Shown piece after piece: positions 30,229 to 42,680 of a DNA stretch of 64,000 nt; position 1 is the stretch's first letter; each line of letters begins with the position of its first letter. This stretch comes from Pseudomonas putida. GTDB taxonomy: Bacteria > Pseudomonadota > Gammaproteobacteria > Pseudomonadales > Pseudomonadaceae. Below the pieces are notes generated by a model. That model made no database searches. It was not told the origin of the DNA and worked only from the letters and a program-made list of their open reading frames with translations. The translations under genes and the position numbers were made by a program. The stretch covers positions 2,700,001-2,764,000 of the forward strand of contig CP163498.1 in NCBI GenBank assembly GCA_041071465.1. The letters run 5' to 3'.

Positions 30229-30663
30229 ATGAAACTCAATGATCTGAGTCCAGCGCCGGGTTCCCGTCGCGAGAAGCATCGTCCAGGTCGTGGTATCGGT
30301 AGCGGTCTGGGTAAGACCGGCGGCCGTGGCCACAAAGGTCAGACTTCCCGTTCGGGTGGTTCGATCGCTCCTGGCTTCGAAGGCGGTCAACAGCCGCTGC
30401 ACCGTCGTCTGCCGAAGTTCGGCTTCGTTTCCCTGAAAGCCATGGACCGCGCAGAAGTGCGTCTGTCCGAGCTGGCCAAAGTGGAAGGCGACGTGATCTC
30501 CGTGCAATCCCTGAAGGATGCCAACGTGATCAACCAGCACATTCAGCGTGTGAAAATCATGCTGTCTGGCGAAGTTACTCGCGCAGTCACCATCAAGGGC
30601 ATCGCAGCCACCAAGGGTGCGCGTGCGGCTATCGAAGCAGCTGGCGGCAAATTCGAGGAATAA
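30229..30663 (+). CDS. rplO: 50S ribosomal protein L15
   Basis: L15 (144 aa), a late-assembly protein. The glycine/arginine-rich N-terminus ([20 protein letters not shown]) and the [17 protein letters not shown] segment are characteristic. secY begins on the next base. Confidence 0.97.
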   Translation: MKLNDLSPAPGSRREKHRPGRGIGSGLGKTGGRGHKGQTSRSGGSIAPGFEGGQQPLHRRLPKFGFVSLKAMDRAEVRLSELAKVEGDVISVQSLKDANVINQHIQRVKIMLSGEVTRAVTIKGIAATKGARAAIEAAGGKFEE

Positions 30664-31995
30664 ATGGCTAAGCAAGGTGCTCTCTCTTCGCTCGGTAAGG
30701 GCGGGATGTCGGAACTCTGGGCTCGTCTGCGCTTTCTGTTCATGGCGATCATCGTCTATCGGATAGGTGCGCATATCCCGGTTCCCGGCATCAATCCGGA
30801 CCGTCTGGCGGATCTGTTTCGGCAGAATGAGGGGACCATTCTTAGCTTGTTCAACATGTTTTCCGGTGGCGCGCTCGAGCGCATGAGCATCTTTGCACTG
30901 GGGATCATGCCGTACATTTCGGCATCGATCATCATGCAGCTGATGACCGCGGTCAGCCCGCAACTGGAGCAGTTGAAGAAGGAAGGTGAAGCTGGCCGTC
31001 GCAAGATCAGCCAGTACACCCGCTACGGCACCGTTATCCTGGCACTGGTTCAAGCCATTGGCATGTCCATTGGCCTGGCCAACCAGGGCGTGGCGTTTTC
31101 TGTGGGCCTGGGCTTCCATGTCGTCGCCGTCTCCACCTTCGTGGCAGGCGCGATGTTCATGATGTGGCTGGGCGAGCAGATCACCGAGCGCGGTGTGGGC
31201 AACGGTATCTCGATGTTGATCTTCGCAGGTATCGTTGCCGGTCTTCCGAGAGCAATCGGGCAGTCTTTCGAGTCTGCACGCACAGGCGATATCAACATTT
31301 TCGCCTTGGTCGCTATCGGTTTGCTGGCAGTAGCGATTATCGGTTTCGTGGTGTTCATTGAGCGTGGTCAGCGTCGTATCGCCGTTCACTACGCCAAGCG
31401 TCAGCAGGGCCGCAAGGTCTTCGCTGCGCAGACCAGCCACTTGCCGTTGAAGGTGAACATGGCGGGGGTTATCCCGGCCATTTTCGCGAGCAGCATTTTG
31501 CTGTTCCCGGCTTCGCTGGGTGCCTGGTTCGGTCAGTCCGAAGGTATGGGCTGGCTGCAGGACATCTCGCAGTCGATCGCTCCTGGTCAGCCGTTGAACA
31601 TTCTGCTGTTTAGTGCAGGGATCATTTTCTTCTGCTTCTTCTACACAGCATTGATGTTCAATCCGAAAGACGTAGCGGAAAACCTGAAGAAGTCCGGTGC
31701 CTTTATTCCGGGTATCCGTCCTGGTGAGCAGTCGGCGCGCTACATTGATGGCGTTCTGACCCGTTTGACCATGTTCGGTGCTCTTTACATGATGGCCGTC
31801 TGCCTTCTGCCCCAGTTCCTGGTGGTGGCAGCAAATGTGCCGTTCTACCTTGGCGGGACCTCGTTGCTGATTGTGGTAGTGGTTGTGATGGACTTCATGT
31901 CCCAAGTACAATCGCACCTCGTTTCGCACCAGTACGAATCCCTGATGAAGAAAGCCAACCTGAAAGGCTACGGTGGCAGCGGTCTGCTGCGCTGA
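30664..31995 (+). CDS. secY: Preprotein translocase subunit SecY
   Basis: SecY (443 aa), the protein-conducting channel of the inner membrane. Ten hydrophobic segments are readable, with plug-region and [17 protein letters not shown], the cytosolic [16 protein letters not shown], and the late [21 protein letters not shown] loop. Directly adjacent to rplO. Confidence 0.98.
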
Positions 31996-32023
31996 TACGC
32001 CCCTAAGGTTCGAGGAGTCGGTA

Positions 32024-32140
32024 ATGAAAGTTCGTGCATCGGTGAAAAAGCTGTGCCGTAACTGCAAGATCATCCGTCGCGAAGGCGTCGTACGAGTGAT
32101 CTGCAGCGCGGAACCGCGTCACAAACAGCGCCAAGGCTGA
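32024..32140 (+). CDS. rpmJ: 50S ribosomal protein L36 (zinc type)
   Basis: A 38-aa protein from ATG 32024 to TGA 32138-32140. The zinc ligands C11, C14, C27 and H32 are present (LCRNCKII...VICSAEPRH), so it is the zinc-binding form. 28 nt after secY, preceded by GAGGAG. Confidence 0.95.
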
Positions 32141-32157
32141 GTGTGATCTGCGCTTCA

Positions 32158-32185
32158 AACCCAGCAGCTAGTGTGCTGCTGGGTT
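32158..32185 (+). terminator. Hairpin ending the spc operon
   Basis: AACCCAGCAGC (32158-32168), loop TAGTGT, GCTGCTGGGTT (32175-32185): an 11-bp perfect stem, with only a modest T content after it (GATTATTCGTTT). Confidence 0.7.
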
Positions 32186-32212
32186 GATTATTCGTTTCTA
32201 CAGCGATATTAT
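32184..32212 (+). promoter_or_regulatory. Sigma-70 promoter of the alpha operon
   Basis: TTGATT (32184-32189) overlapping the end of the spc hairpin, 17-nt spacer, TATTAT (32207-32212), then a GC-rich CTCGCGCCC. About 55 nt of leader precede rpsM; in E. coli S4 binds the equivalent leader, but no E. coli-like pseudoknot is obvious here. Confidence 0.7.
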
Positions 32213-32271
32213 CTCGCGCCCTATTTCTTGGCTTCCGGGGCGTAGGTAGCTGTCAATTGGAGTCCCACTGA

Positions 32272-32628
32272 ATGGCCCGTATTGCAGGCGTCAACATTCC
32301 AGATAACAAGCATACTGTTATCTCGCTGACCTACATCTATGGTGTCGGTCGCACAACTGCACAGAAGATCTGTGCAGACGCTGGTGTAAATCCAGCCGCT
32401 AAGATCAAGGATCTGAGCGACGAGCAAATCGAAACCCTGCGTGGCGAAGTTGCGAAGTTCACCACCGAAGGTGACCTGCGTCGTGACATCAACATGAAGA
32501 TCAAGCGCTTGATGGACCTGGGTTGCTACCGCGGCCTGCGTCATCGTAAAGGTCTGCCGGTTCGCGGTCAGCGCACCAAGACCAACGCACGCACCCGTAA
32601 GGGCCCGCGTAAGCCGATCCGCAAGTAA
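32272..32628 (+). CDS. rpsM: 30S ribosomal protein S13
   Basis: S13 (118 aa) contacts P-site tRNA and the L5 bridge. [26 protein letters not shown] and the basic C-terminus [17 protein letters not shown] are characteristic. Confidence 0.97.
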
Positions 32629-32646
32629 TCGCCCAGGAATATAGAC

Positions 32647-33036
32647 ATGGCAAAACCTGCTGCTCGTCCTCGTAAGAAAATCAAAAAGACAGTGGTTGAT
32701 GGCATCGCCCACATCCATGCGTCTTTCAACAACACCATCGTGACCATCACCGACCGTCAGGGCAATGCTTTGTCCTGGGCGACCTCCGGTGGTTCGGGTT
32801 TCCGTGGTTCGCGCAAATCCACCCCGTTCGCAGCTCAGATCGCTGCTGAGCGTGCTGGTCAAGCTGCGCTGGAATACGGTCTGAAGAACCTCGACGTTAA
32901 CGTCAAGGGTCCAGGTCCAGGTCGTGAGTCCGCCGTTCGTGCATTGAACAGCTGCGGCTACAAGATCGCCAGCATCACCGACGTGACGCCTATCCCGCAT
33001 AACGGGTGCCGTCCGCCGAAGAAGCGTCGCGTGTAA
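32647..33036 (+). CDS. rpsK: 30S ribosomal protein S11
   Basis: S11 (129 aa) on the 30S platform. [19 protein letters not shown] and the C-terminal [16 protein letters not shown] are family signatures. Confidence 0.97.
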   Translation: MAKPAARPRKKIKKTVVDGIAHIHASFNNTIVTITDRQGNALSWATSGGSGFRGSRKSTPFAAQIAAERAGQAALEYGLKNLDVNVKGPGPGRESAVRALNSCGYKIASITDVTPIPHNGCRPPKKRRV

Positions 33037-33051
33037 TCAGGAGACAGAAGA

Positions 33052-33672
33052 ATGGCACGTTACATTGGTCCAAAATGCAAACTGTCTCGTCGTGAAGGCA
33101 CCGATCTGTTCCTGAAGAGCGGCGTTCGCGCTCTGGAATCGAAGTGCAACATCGAAGCAGCCCCAGGTATCCACGGCCAGCGCCGTGGCCGTCAGTCCGA
33201 CTACGGCACCCAGCTGCGTGAGAAACAAAAAGTCCGTCGTATCTACGGTGTTCTGGAGCGTCAGTTCCGCGGTTACTACCAAGCTGCTGCCTCGAAAAAA
33301 GGCGCAACCGGTGAGAACCTGCTGCAACTGCTCGAGTGCCGTCTGGATAACGTCGTTTACCGTATGGGCTTCGGCTCGACTCGTTCCGAGTCGCGTCAGC
33401 TGGTTTCGCACAAAGCGATCAGCGTCAACGGTAAGACTGTAAACATTCCATCCTACCAAGTTCGTCCGGGTGACGTGGTCGCGGTCCGCGAGAAGTCGCT
33501 GGCCCAGCTGCGCATTGTTCAAGCCCTTGAACTGTGCGCCCAGCGTGGCCGCGTTGAGTGGGTTGACGTGGATGCTGCTAAAAAGTCGGGCGTTTTCAAG
33601 AACGTTCCTGCTCGCAGCGACCTGTCTGCCGACATCAACGAAAACCTGATTGTCGAGCTCTACTCCAAGTAA
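33052..33672 (+). CDS. rpsD: 30S ribosomal protein S4
   Basis: S4 (206 aa), a primary assembly protein and, in E. coli, the alpha-operon repressor. The S4 RNA-binding domain ([20 protein letters not shown]) is in the middle. Normal length for the zinc-free form. Confidence 0.97.
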   Translation: MARYIGPKCKLSRREGTDLFLKSGVRALESKCNIEAAPGIHGQRRGRQSDYGTQLREKQKVRRIYGVLERQFRGYYQAAASKKGATGENLLQLLECRLDNVVYRMGFGSTRSESRQLVSHKAISVNGKTVNIPSYQVRPGDVVAVREKSLAQLRIVQALELCAQRGRVEWVDVDAAKKSGVFKNVPARSDLSADINENLIVELYSK

Positions 33673-33694
33673 GGGCTAGAAAATAGGTGCATCC

Positions 33695-34696
33695 ATGCAG
33701 ATTTCGGTAAATGAGTTCCTGACTCCCCGCCACATTGATGTGCAGGTAGTCAGTCCGACCCGCGCCAAGATCACGCTCGAGCCTCTCGAGCGTGGCTTTG
33801 GCCACACCCTGGGCAACGCGCTGCGCCGCATCCTGTTGTCCTCTATGCCTGGCTGTGCAGTAGTCGAGGCCGAGATCGATGGCGTACTCCACGAGTACTC
33901 CGCGATCGAAGGTGTTCAGGAAGACGTAATTGAAATCCTGTTGAACCTGAAAGGCCTGGCTATCAAACTGCACGGTCGTGACGAAGTTACGCTGACCTTG
34001 TCGAAAAAGGGTTCGGGGGTGGTTACCGCTGCCGATATTCAGCTGGATCACGATGTCGAGATCGTCAACCCCGATCACGTAATCGCGAACCTGGCGTCGA
34101 ATGGCGCCCTGAACATGAAGCTCACCGTAGCTCGTGGTCGTGGTTACGAGCCGGCCGACTCCCGTCAAACCGACGAAGACGAAAGCCGTAGCATTGGCCG
34201 TCTGCAGTTGGACGCTTCGTTCAGCCCGGTGCGTCGTATCGCCTATGTGGTCGAAAACGCCCGTGTTGAACAGCGTACCAACCTGGACAAACTGGTCATT
34301 GATCTGGAAACCAACGGCACCCTGGATCCTGAAGAGGCTATCCGCCGCGCTGCGACCATCCTGCAACAGCAGTTGGCCGCGTTCGTCGACCTCAAAGGTG
34401 ACAGCGAGCCTGTCGTAGTCGAGCAGGAAGACGAGATCGATCCGATCCTGCTGCGTCCGGTTGACGACCTGGAACTGACTGTACGTTCGGCCAACTGCCT
34501 CAAGGCGGAGAACATCTACTACATCGGCGACCTGATTCAGCGTACCGAAGTAGAGCTGTTGAAGACTCCTAACCTGGGCAAGAAGTCCCTGACTGAAATC
34601 AAGGACGTGCTGGCCTCTCGTGGTCTGTCTCTCGGCATGCGCCTCGACAACTGGCCGCCTGCAAGTCTTAAGAAAGACGACAAGGCGACCGCCTGA
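33695..34696 (+). CDS. rpoA: RNA polymerase alpha subunit
   Basis: Alpha (333 aa). The N-terminal domain (residues about 1-230) dimerises and nucleates the core enzyme ([20 protein letters not shown]). After a linker, the C-terminal domain ([17 protein letters not shown]) binds UP elements and activators. 22 nt after rpsD. Confidence 0.98.
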
Positions 34697-34738
34697 TCGT
34701 CGTAATCACCGAACGTAGTGTTTGGTAAGGAATGAATC

Positions 34739-35125
34739 ATGCGTCATCGTAAAAGTGGACGTCACCTGAGCCGTACCAGCTCTCACCGCAAGGCTATGTT
34801 CCAGAACATGGCAGTGTCGCTGATCGAGCACGAGCTGATCAAAACCACCCTGCCGAAAGCCAAGGAACTGCGCCGCGTTGCCGAGCCGCTGATCACCCTG
34901 GCCAAGGAAGACAGCGTTGCTAACCGTCGTCTGGCCTTCGATCGTACCCGTTCGAAGTCCGCTGTTGGCAAACTGTTCAACGACCTGGGCAAGCGTTACG
35001 CCACCCGTCAGGGCGGCTACCTGCGCATCCTGAAGTGCGGTTTCCGCGCTGGCGACAACGCGCCTATGGCGTACGTCGAGCTGGTTGATCGTCCGGTCGG
35101 CGGTGCTGTAGAAGCTGCTGAGTAA
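34739..35125 (+). CDS. rplQ: 50S ribosomal protein L17
   Basis: L17 (128 aa), opening [20 protein letters not shown]. It is the last gene of the alpha operon, followed by a strong terminator. Confidence 0.97.
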   Translation: MRHRKSGRHLSRTSSHRKAMFQNMAVSLIEHELIKTTLPKAKELRRVAEPLITLAKEDSVANRRLAFDRTRSKSAVGKLFNDLGKRYATRQGGYLRILKCGFRAGDNAPMAYVELVDRPVGGAVEAAE

Positions 35126-35145
35126 GACGTTCTGTCTGCTACAAG

Positions 35146-35170
35146 AACCGGGCCTAGTGCCCGGTTTTTT
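35146..35170 (+). terminator. Intrinsic terminator of the alpha operon
   Basis: AACCGGGC (35146-35153), loop CTAGT, GCCCGGTT (35159-35166) and a T-run. Confidence 0.9.
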
Positions 35171-35295
35171 GTTTCTACGTACATTGTTTATTTCTATTGA
35201 TTCAAGTCATGTAATGAATTTGTCCCTGTAACCTTGCTCGTCAATACTCTCTCCAAGCCGATTAGCCGGCGCTTGAAGACCGATAAGGAGAGCCC

Positions 35296-36735
35296 ATGAG
35301 CAAGATTCTTACTACCGCCAGCGGTGCGCCAGTAGCCGATAACCAGAACTCCCGCTCCGCCGGCCCGCGTGGCCCATTGTTGCTCGACGACTTTCACCTG
35401 ATCGAGAAACTCGCCCACTTCAACCGCGAGAACATTCCTGAGCGCCGTGTGCACGCCAAGGGCTCGGGCGCCTATGGCACCTTTACTGTTACCCGCGACA
35501 TTACCGGCTATACCAGCGCCAAGCTGTTTGAACAGATCGGCAAACAGACCGAGACCTTCCTGCGCTTCTCCACTGTCGGTGGCGAGCGTGGCTCTGCGGA
35601 TACCGAGCGCGACCCGCGTGGTTTCGCGGTCAAGTTCTACACCGAAGAAGGCAACTGGGACATCGTTGGCAACAACACGCCCGTGTTCTTCATTCGCGAC
35701 CCGCTGAAGTTCCCGGACTTTATCCACACCCAGAAGCGCCACCCGCAGTCCAACCTGAAGAATGCCCAGATGATGTGGGACTTCTGGTCCCACTCCCCTG
35801 AGGCGCTGCACCAGGTCACCATACTGTTTTCCGACCGTGGTATCCCGGATGGCTATCGCCACATGCACGGCTTTGGCAGCCACACCTACAGCCTGACCAA
35901 TGCCAAGGGTGAGCGTACTTGGGCGAAGTGGCACTTCAAGACCCAACAAGGCATCAAGAACCTCGCTCCGGCAGAAGCAGCGCGCCTGGCGGGTACTGAC
36001 CCGGACTACGCCCAGCGCGACCTGTTCGAAGCGATCGAGCGTGGCGACTACCCGCGTTGGACGGTTTGTATCCAGGTGATGAGCGAAGCCGAGGCTGCGA
36101 GTCGCGACGAGAACCCCTTCGACGTGACCAAGACTTGGTCGCAGAGGGACTACCCGCTGATCGAGGTGGGCGTGCTGGAGCTCAACCGTAACCCGCTCAA
36201 CTACTTCGCGGAAGTCGAGCAAGCAGCGTTCGGGCCCAGCAATATGGTGCCAGGGGTCGGCCTGTCGCCGGACCGGATGTTGCAGGGCCGTGTATTCGCC
36301 TACGCCGACGCGCACCGTTACCGCGTGGGCACCAACCACCAGCAGTTGCCGGTGAATGCGCCTCGCTGCCCGGTTAATAGCTACCAGCGCGACGGTTCCA
36401 TGGCCACTGGCAGCTACGGCAGTGCACCAAACTACGAGCCCAATAGCCACGCTGATGCGCCGAAGCAGTCGCCACGCCATGCCGAGCCAGCGCTGGCCTT
36501 GAACGGTTCGGCGGACCGGTACGATCACCGTGAGGACACCGACTACTTCAGCCACGCCGGCGCGCTGTTCCGCTTGATGAACGCTGAGCAGAAAGCCCTG
36601 TTGATCAGCAACATCGCCGGTACCATGGTGGGTGTCAGCGAGGACGTGATTCAGCGTCAGTTGCAGTACTTCTTCAAGGCCGATCCGGCCTATGGCGAAG
36701 GGATTGCCAAGGCGTTGGGCGTCCATCTCGCCTAA
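35296..36735 (+). CDS. katA: Haem catalase KatA (monofunctional)
   Basis: A 479-aa small-subunit catalase that converts hydrogen peroxide to water and oxygen. The active-site His is at residue 53 ([11 protein letters not shown]); the distal Asn lies in [13 protein letters not shown]; the proximal haem Tyr is in [12 protein letters not shown]. The length and lack of a C-terminal flavodoxin-like domain place it with clade 3 catalases. No signal peptide. The AAGGAGAG RBS is 5-10 nt upstream. In P. aeruginosa katA also lies next to the ferritin gene found here. The 125-nt upstream gap is AT-rich, but I could not identify a full OxyR site. Confidence 0.96.
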   Translation: MSKILTTASGAPVADNQNSRSAGPRGPLLLDDFHLIEKLAHFNRENIPERRVHAKGSGAYGTFTVTRDITGYTSAKLFEQIGKQTETFLRFSTVGGERGSADTERDPRGFAVKFYTEEGNWDIVGNNTPVFFIRDPLKFPDFIHTQKRHPQSNLKNAQMMWDFWSHSPEALHQVTILFSDRGIPDGYRHMHGFGSHTYSLTNAKGERTWAKWHFKTQQGIKNLAPAEAARLAGTDPDYAQRDLFEAIERGDYPRWTVCIQVMSEAEAASRDENPFDVTKTWSQRDYPLIEVGVLELNRNPLNYFAEVEQAAFGPSNMVPGVGLSPDRMLQGRVFAYADAHRYRVGTNHQQLPVNAPRCPVNSYQRDGSMATGSYGSAPNYEPNSHADAPKQSPRHAEPALALNGSADRYDHREDTDYFSHAGALFRLMNAEQKALLISNIAGTMVGVSEDVIQRQLQYFFKADPAYGEGIAKALGVHLA

Positions 36736-36752
36736 CTCTAAGTGATAAGCAG

Positions 36753-36777
36753 AACCGCCCTCATTTGGGCGGTTTTT
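36753..36777 (+). terminator. Intrinsic terminator after katA
   Basis: AACCGCCC (36753-36760), short loop, GGGCGGTT (36767-36774) and T-run. Confidence 0.85.
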
Positions 36778-36898
36778 CAATGAATATCACTACTGTTTAA
36801 CCGATTTTTTGCGTCTAATTGCGCGTTTTTCAGTGACCGCAGGCAAAAGCTGGTTCACACTATGTGGCATAGTCGTTTTCACATGGAGAATCAGGGCG

Positions 36899-37363
36899 AT
36901 GCAAGGCCACCCGGACGTAATCAACTACCTCGTCACGCTGCTGAAGGGCGAACTGGCGGCACGCGACCAGTACTTCATTCATTCGCGCATGTACGAAGAC
37001 TGGGGCCTGTCCAAGCTCTACGAGCGCATCAACCACGAAATGGAAGAAGAGACCCAGCACGCCGATGCTCTGATGCGTCGCATCCTCATGCTTGAAGGCA
37101 CCCCCGACATGCGTGCGGACGATCTGGAAGTCGGCAGCACCGTACCGGAAATGATCGAGGCTGACCTCAAGCTCGAGTACAAGGTGCGCGGCGCGCTTTG
37201 CAAAGGTATCGAGCTGTGTGAACTGCACAAGGACTACATCAGCCGTGACATCCTGCGTGCACAGTTGGCCGATACCGAAGAAGATCACACCTACTGGCTG
37301 GAGAAGCAGCAGGGCCTGATCAAGGCCATCGGCCTGGAAAACTACCTGCAGTCGCAGATGTAA
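36899..37363 (+). CDS. ftnA: Ferritin of the FtnA/BfrA type lacking the haem-ligand methionine
   Basis: A 154-aa four-helix iron-storage protein starting [15 protein letters not shown]. Ferroxidase ligands are in place (E18, E51, H54, E127, H130). At residue 52, where true bacterioferritins carry the haem-ligand Met, this protein has Thr (EEETQH). It is therefore like P. aeruginosa FtnA (PA4235, formerly BfrA), which lies next to katA and uvrA in the same order. In that species loss of this gene lowers KatA activity (from memory of the literature). The start at 36899 gives family length; an ATG 30 codons earlier at 36809 encodes unrelated residues. Confidence 0.92.
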   Translation: MQGHPDVINYLVTLLKGELAARDQYFIHSRMYEDWGLSKLYERINHEMEEETQHADALMRRILMLEGTPDMRADDLEVGSTVPEMIEADLKLEYKVRGALCKGIELCELHKDYISRDILRAQLADTEEDHTYWLEKQQGLIKAIGLENYLQSQM

Positions 37364-37381
37364 GTTATCCACAGACTCAAG

Positions 37382-37418
37382 AAAAAGCCCCTGGCACCAA
37401 CGGTACCAGGGGCTTTTT
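37382..37418. terminator. Bidirectional terminator between ftnA and uvrA
   Basis: AAAAAGCCCCTGG...CCAGGGGCTTTTT with a short inner loop lies between the convergent ftnA and uvrA, with A and T tracts on both sides. Confidence 0.92.
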
Positions 37419-37435
37419 CATTGCATCGGCGGCAG

Positions 37436-40270
<2,835 letters not shown>

Positions 40271-40399
40271 TGCGGCCTCGCTCGGCGGGCATAAACAAGG
40301 AAGTATACGGCGCGCCAGTATGACGCGGCAAAGCGTCGCGTAGATGCCGTCAAGCTGTCGGACTGATAGAATCGCCGCCGGTTCACACGAGGTTAATCC

Positions 40400-41794
40400 A
40401 TGCACGACACCCACAACGAGCGCATGAGTGGCGGCGAAACCCGCGCCGCTGGCGGCCTTGCCCTGGTCTTTGCCTTTCGTATGCTGGGCATGTTCATGGT
40501 CTTGCCGGTACTGGCCACCTACGGCATGGACCTGGCCGGCGCCACACCTGCGCTGATCGGCCTGGCCATTGGTGCCTATGGCCTGACTCAGGCGGTACTG
40601 CAGATTCCATTCGGGATGATTTCCGACCGCATTGGCCGTCGTCCAGTGATTTACCTGGGGTTGGTGATCTTCGCCCTCGGCAGTGTGCTGGCAGCCCAGG
40701 CCGACTCCATCTGGGGCGTGATTGCCGGGCGCATCCTGCAGGGCGCCGGGGCGATTTCTGCCGCAGTCATGGCGTTGCTGTCCGACCTCACCCGCGAACA
40801 ACACCGGACCAAGGCCATGGCCATGATTGGCATGAGCATCGGCTTGTCGTTCGCTGTCGCCATGGTCGTCGGCCCCTTGCTGACAAGTGCCTTTGGTTTG
40901 TCAGGTTTGTTCTTCGCCACGGCAGGGCTTGCCCTGGTTGGCATAGCGCTGATCGCGTTCGTCGTGCCCAACACCCACAGCATCCTGCAGCACCGCGAGT
41001 CGGGTGTGGCCCGCAAGGCACTCGGCCCAACCCTGCGCCACCCGGACCTTCTGCGCCTGGACGTGGGCATCTTCATCCTGCACGCCATCCTCATGGCCAG
41101 CTTCGTCGCGCTGCCGCTGGCCTTCGTCGAGCGTGGCGGCCTGCCCAAGGAAGAGCATTGGTGGGTGTACCTGACCGCGCTGTTCATCTCATTTTTTGCA
41201 ATGGTCCCGTTCATCATCTACGGCGAAAAAAAGCGCAAGATGAAACGCGTGTTGGCTGGCGCGGTCAGTGTCCTGCTGCTGACAGAGATATACTTCTGGG
41301 AGTGGGCTGACGGTTTGCGCGGACTGGTGATTGGCACCGTGGTATTCTTTACCGCATTCAACCTGTTGGAGGCTTCGTTGCCTTCGCTGGTGAGCAAGGT
41401 GTCGCCTGCCGGTGGCAAGGGGACGGCGATGGGGGTGTATTCCACCAGCCAGTTCCTCGGTGCGGCACTGGGCGGAATCCTCGGTGGCTGGTTGTTCCAG
41501 CACGGTGGGCTGGACACGGTGTTCCTTGGTTGCGCGGTGCTGTGTGCCATCTGGCTGATCGTCGCCTTGCGCATGAACGAGCCGCCGTATGTGACCAGCC
41601 TGCGTATGCCGCTGACGCCCGAAGCAGTCCGTGAAGCCGGCCTGACCGAGCGCCTGATGGCCGTGCCGGGTGTGACCGACGCTGTGGTGGTGGCAGAAGA
41701 GGCCGCCATCTATATCAAACTGGATACGAAAATTTTGGACCGTGCGACCCTCGAGCGACTGGTGAATCCAGCCTCTTCGGCGTGCGAAGCCTAG
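40400..41794 (+). CDS. MFS transporter of the YajR type
   Basis: A 464-aa major facilitator superfamily protein with 12 hydrophobic segments between about residues 20 and 395. It has an MFS loop motif ([16 protein letters not shown]). A soluble C-terminal tail of about 60 residues ([19 protein letters not shown]...[14 protein letters not shown]) matches the ferredoxin-like YAM domain of E. coli YajR in position and size. The substrate is unknown. It is divergent from uvrA and 9 nt before ssb; the same MFS gene precedes ssb in P. aeruginosa (PA4233-PA4232). Confidence 0.88.
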   Translation: MHDTHNERMSGGETRAAGGLALVFAFRMLGMFMVLPVLATYGMDLAGATPALIGLAIGAYGLTQAVLQIPFGMISDRIGRRPVIYLGLVIFALGSVLAAQADSIWGVIAGRILQGAGAISAAVMALLSDLTREQHRTKAMAMIGMSIGLSFAVAMVVGPLLTSAFGLSGLFFATAGLALVGIALIAFVVPNTHSILQHRESGVARKALGPTLRHPDLLRLDVGIFILHAILMASFVALPLAFVERGGLPKEEHWWVYLTALFISFFAMVPFIIYGEKKRKMKRVLAGAVSVLLLTEIYFWEWADGLRGLVIGTVVFFTAFNLLEASLPSLVSKVSPAGGKGTAMGVYSTSQFLGAALGGILGGWLFQHGGLDTVFLGCAVLCAIWLIVALRMNEPPYVTSLRMPLTPEAVREAGLTERLMAVPGVTDAVVVAEEAAIYIKLDTKILDRATLERLVNPASSACEA

Positions 41795-41803
41795 GAGAAC
41801 GTT

Positions 41804-42349
41804 ATGGCCCGTGGGGTTAACAAAGTCATTCTGGTCGGCACCTGTGGCCAGGATCCCGAAGTCCGCTACCTGCCCAACGGTAACGCCGTGACCAACCTGA
41901 GCCTGGCTACCAGCGAGCAGTGGACCGACAAGCAGTCGGGCCAGAAGGTCGAGCGTACCGAGTGGCACCGTGTGTCGTTGTTCGGCAAGGTTGCCGAAAT
42001 CGCCGGCGAGTACCTGCGCAAAGGTTCGCAGTGCTACATCGAGGGCAAGCTGCAGACCCGCGAGTGGGAAAAAGACGGTATCAAGCGCTACACCACCGAG
42101 ATCATCGTCGACATCAACGGCACCATGCAGCTGCTTGGCGGTCGTCCGCAGGGCCAGCAGCAGGGCGGTGACCCCTACAACCAGGGGGGTGGCAACTACG
42201 GTGGCGGCCAACAGCAGCAGTACAACCAGGCTCCGCCTCGTCAGCAGGCCCAGCGCCCGCAACAGGCCCCTCAGCGCCCAGCGCCACAGCAGCCTGCACC
42301 GCAGCCGGCCGCTGACTTCGACAGCTTCGATGACGATATTCCGTTCTGA
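41804..42349 (+). CDS. ssb: Single-stranded DNA-binding protein
   Basis: SSB (181 aa) protects ssDNA in replication and repair. The OB-fold covers about residues 1-112 ([21 protein letters not shown]), followed by a low-complexity Gln/Pro/Gly linker and the acidic tip DDDIPF that recruits partner proteins. Probably cotranscribed with the upstream MFS gene, and ends at a strong terminator. Confidence 0.97.
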   Translation: MARGVNKVILVGTCGQDPEVRYLPNGNAVTNLSLATSEQWTDKQSGQKVERTEWHRVSLFGKVAEIAGEYLRKGSQCYIEGKLQTREWEKDGIKRYTTEIIVDINGTMQLLGGRPQGQQQGGDPYNQGGGNYGGGQQQQYNQAPPRQQAQRPQQAPQRPAPQQPAPQPAADFDSFDDDIPF

Positions 42350-42380
42350 TCAGAACAGTCAGGCGTCTAGCAAGACCAGA

Positions 42381-42408
42381 AACCCAGGGCAGTTGCCCTG
42401 GGTTTTTT
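42381..42408 (+). terminator. Intrinsic terminator after ssb
   Basis: AACCCAGGGC (42381-42390), loop AGTT, GCCCTGGGTT (42395-42404), T-run. Confidence 0.92.
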
Positions 42409-42680
42409 ATTGCTTTCGGGGCATGCCAATAGAAAGGTGAATGCCACACGTTGCTTGTCGCAGCATCGGCACCGCTATGAAATCGGGCGCCGCTCGAACG
42501 CCGCTCGATTTCACAGACACAAAAAACGCTGAGGCAGGTGCCTTAACTCCTGACTCAAGTCATCGCACCTTCTCGATTCTTGACTAGTCTTATCTATTGG
42601 CGGCCGTCAAAACCGCCACCGTGACTACCAAGAGGCGCCGGCCATGTTCCGCGCGTCCACCACCTGATCAGGAGTGCACG
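42409..42680. other. Non-coding region upstream of fdnG
   Basis: Together with the ssb terminator this is a 331-nt gene-free stretch (42350-42680). Apart from the hairpin at 42479-42512 and an inverted GGCGG/CCGCC near 42600, I see no coding potential. A lone TTGACT at 42580 has no matching -10 at normal spacing, so the fdn promoter is not identified. Confidence 0.6.
42479..42512. repeat. Hairpin repeat element
   Basis: GAAATCGGGCG (42479-42489) pairs with CGCTCGATTTC (42502-42512) through 11 bp including one G-T pair. The interior has a direct repeat CGCCGCTCGA in 11-nt steps (42489-42508). It resembles dispersed GAAATCGAGCGCC...-type palindromes of P. putida genomes; that resemblance is from memory. 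Confidence 0.45.

Noticed and set aside
35171..35295. OxyR site upstream of katA
   Set aside because: Only fragments (CTATTGATTCAAG) resemble the ATAG/CTAT repeat; spacing does not fit.
40271..40399. LexA box between uvrA and the MFS gene, or upstream of ssb
   Set aside because: No CTGT-N8-ACAG-like palindrome was found in these gaps.
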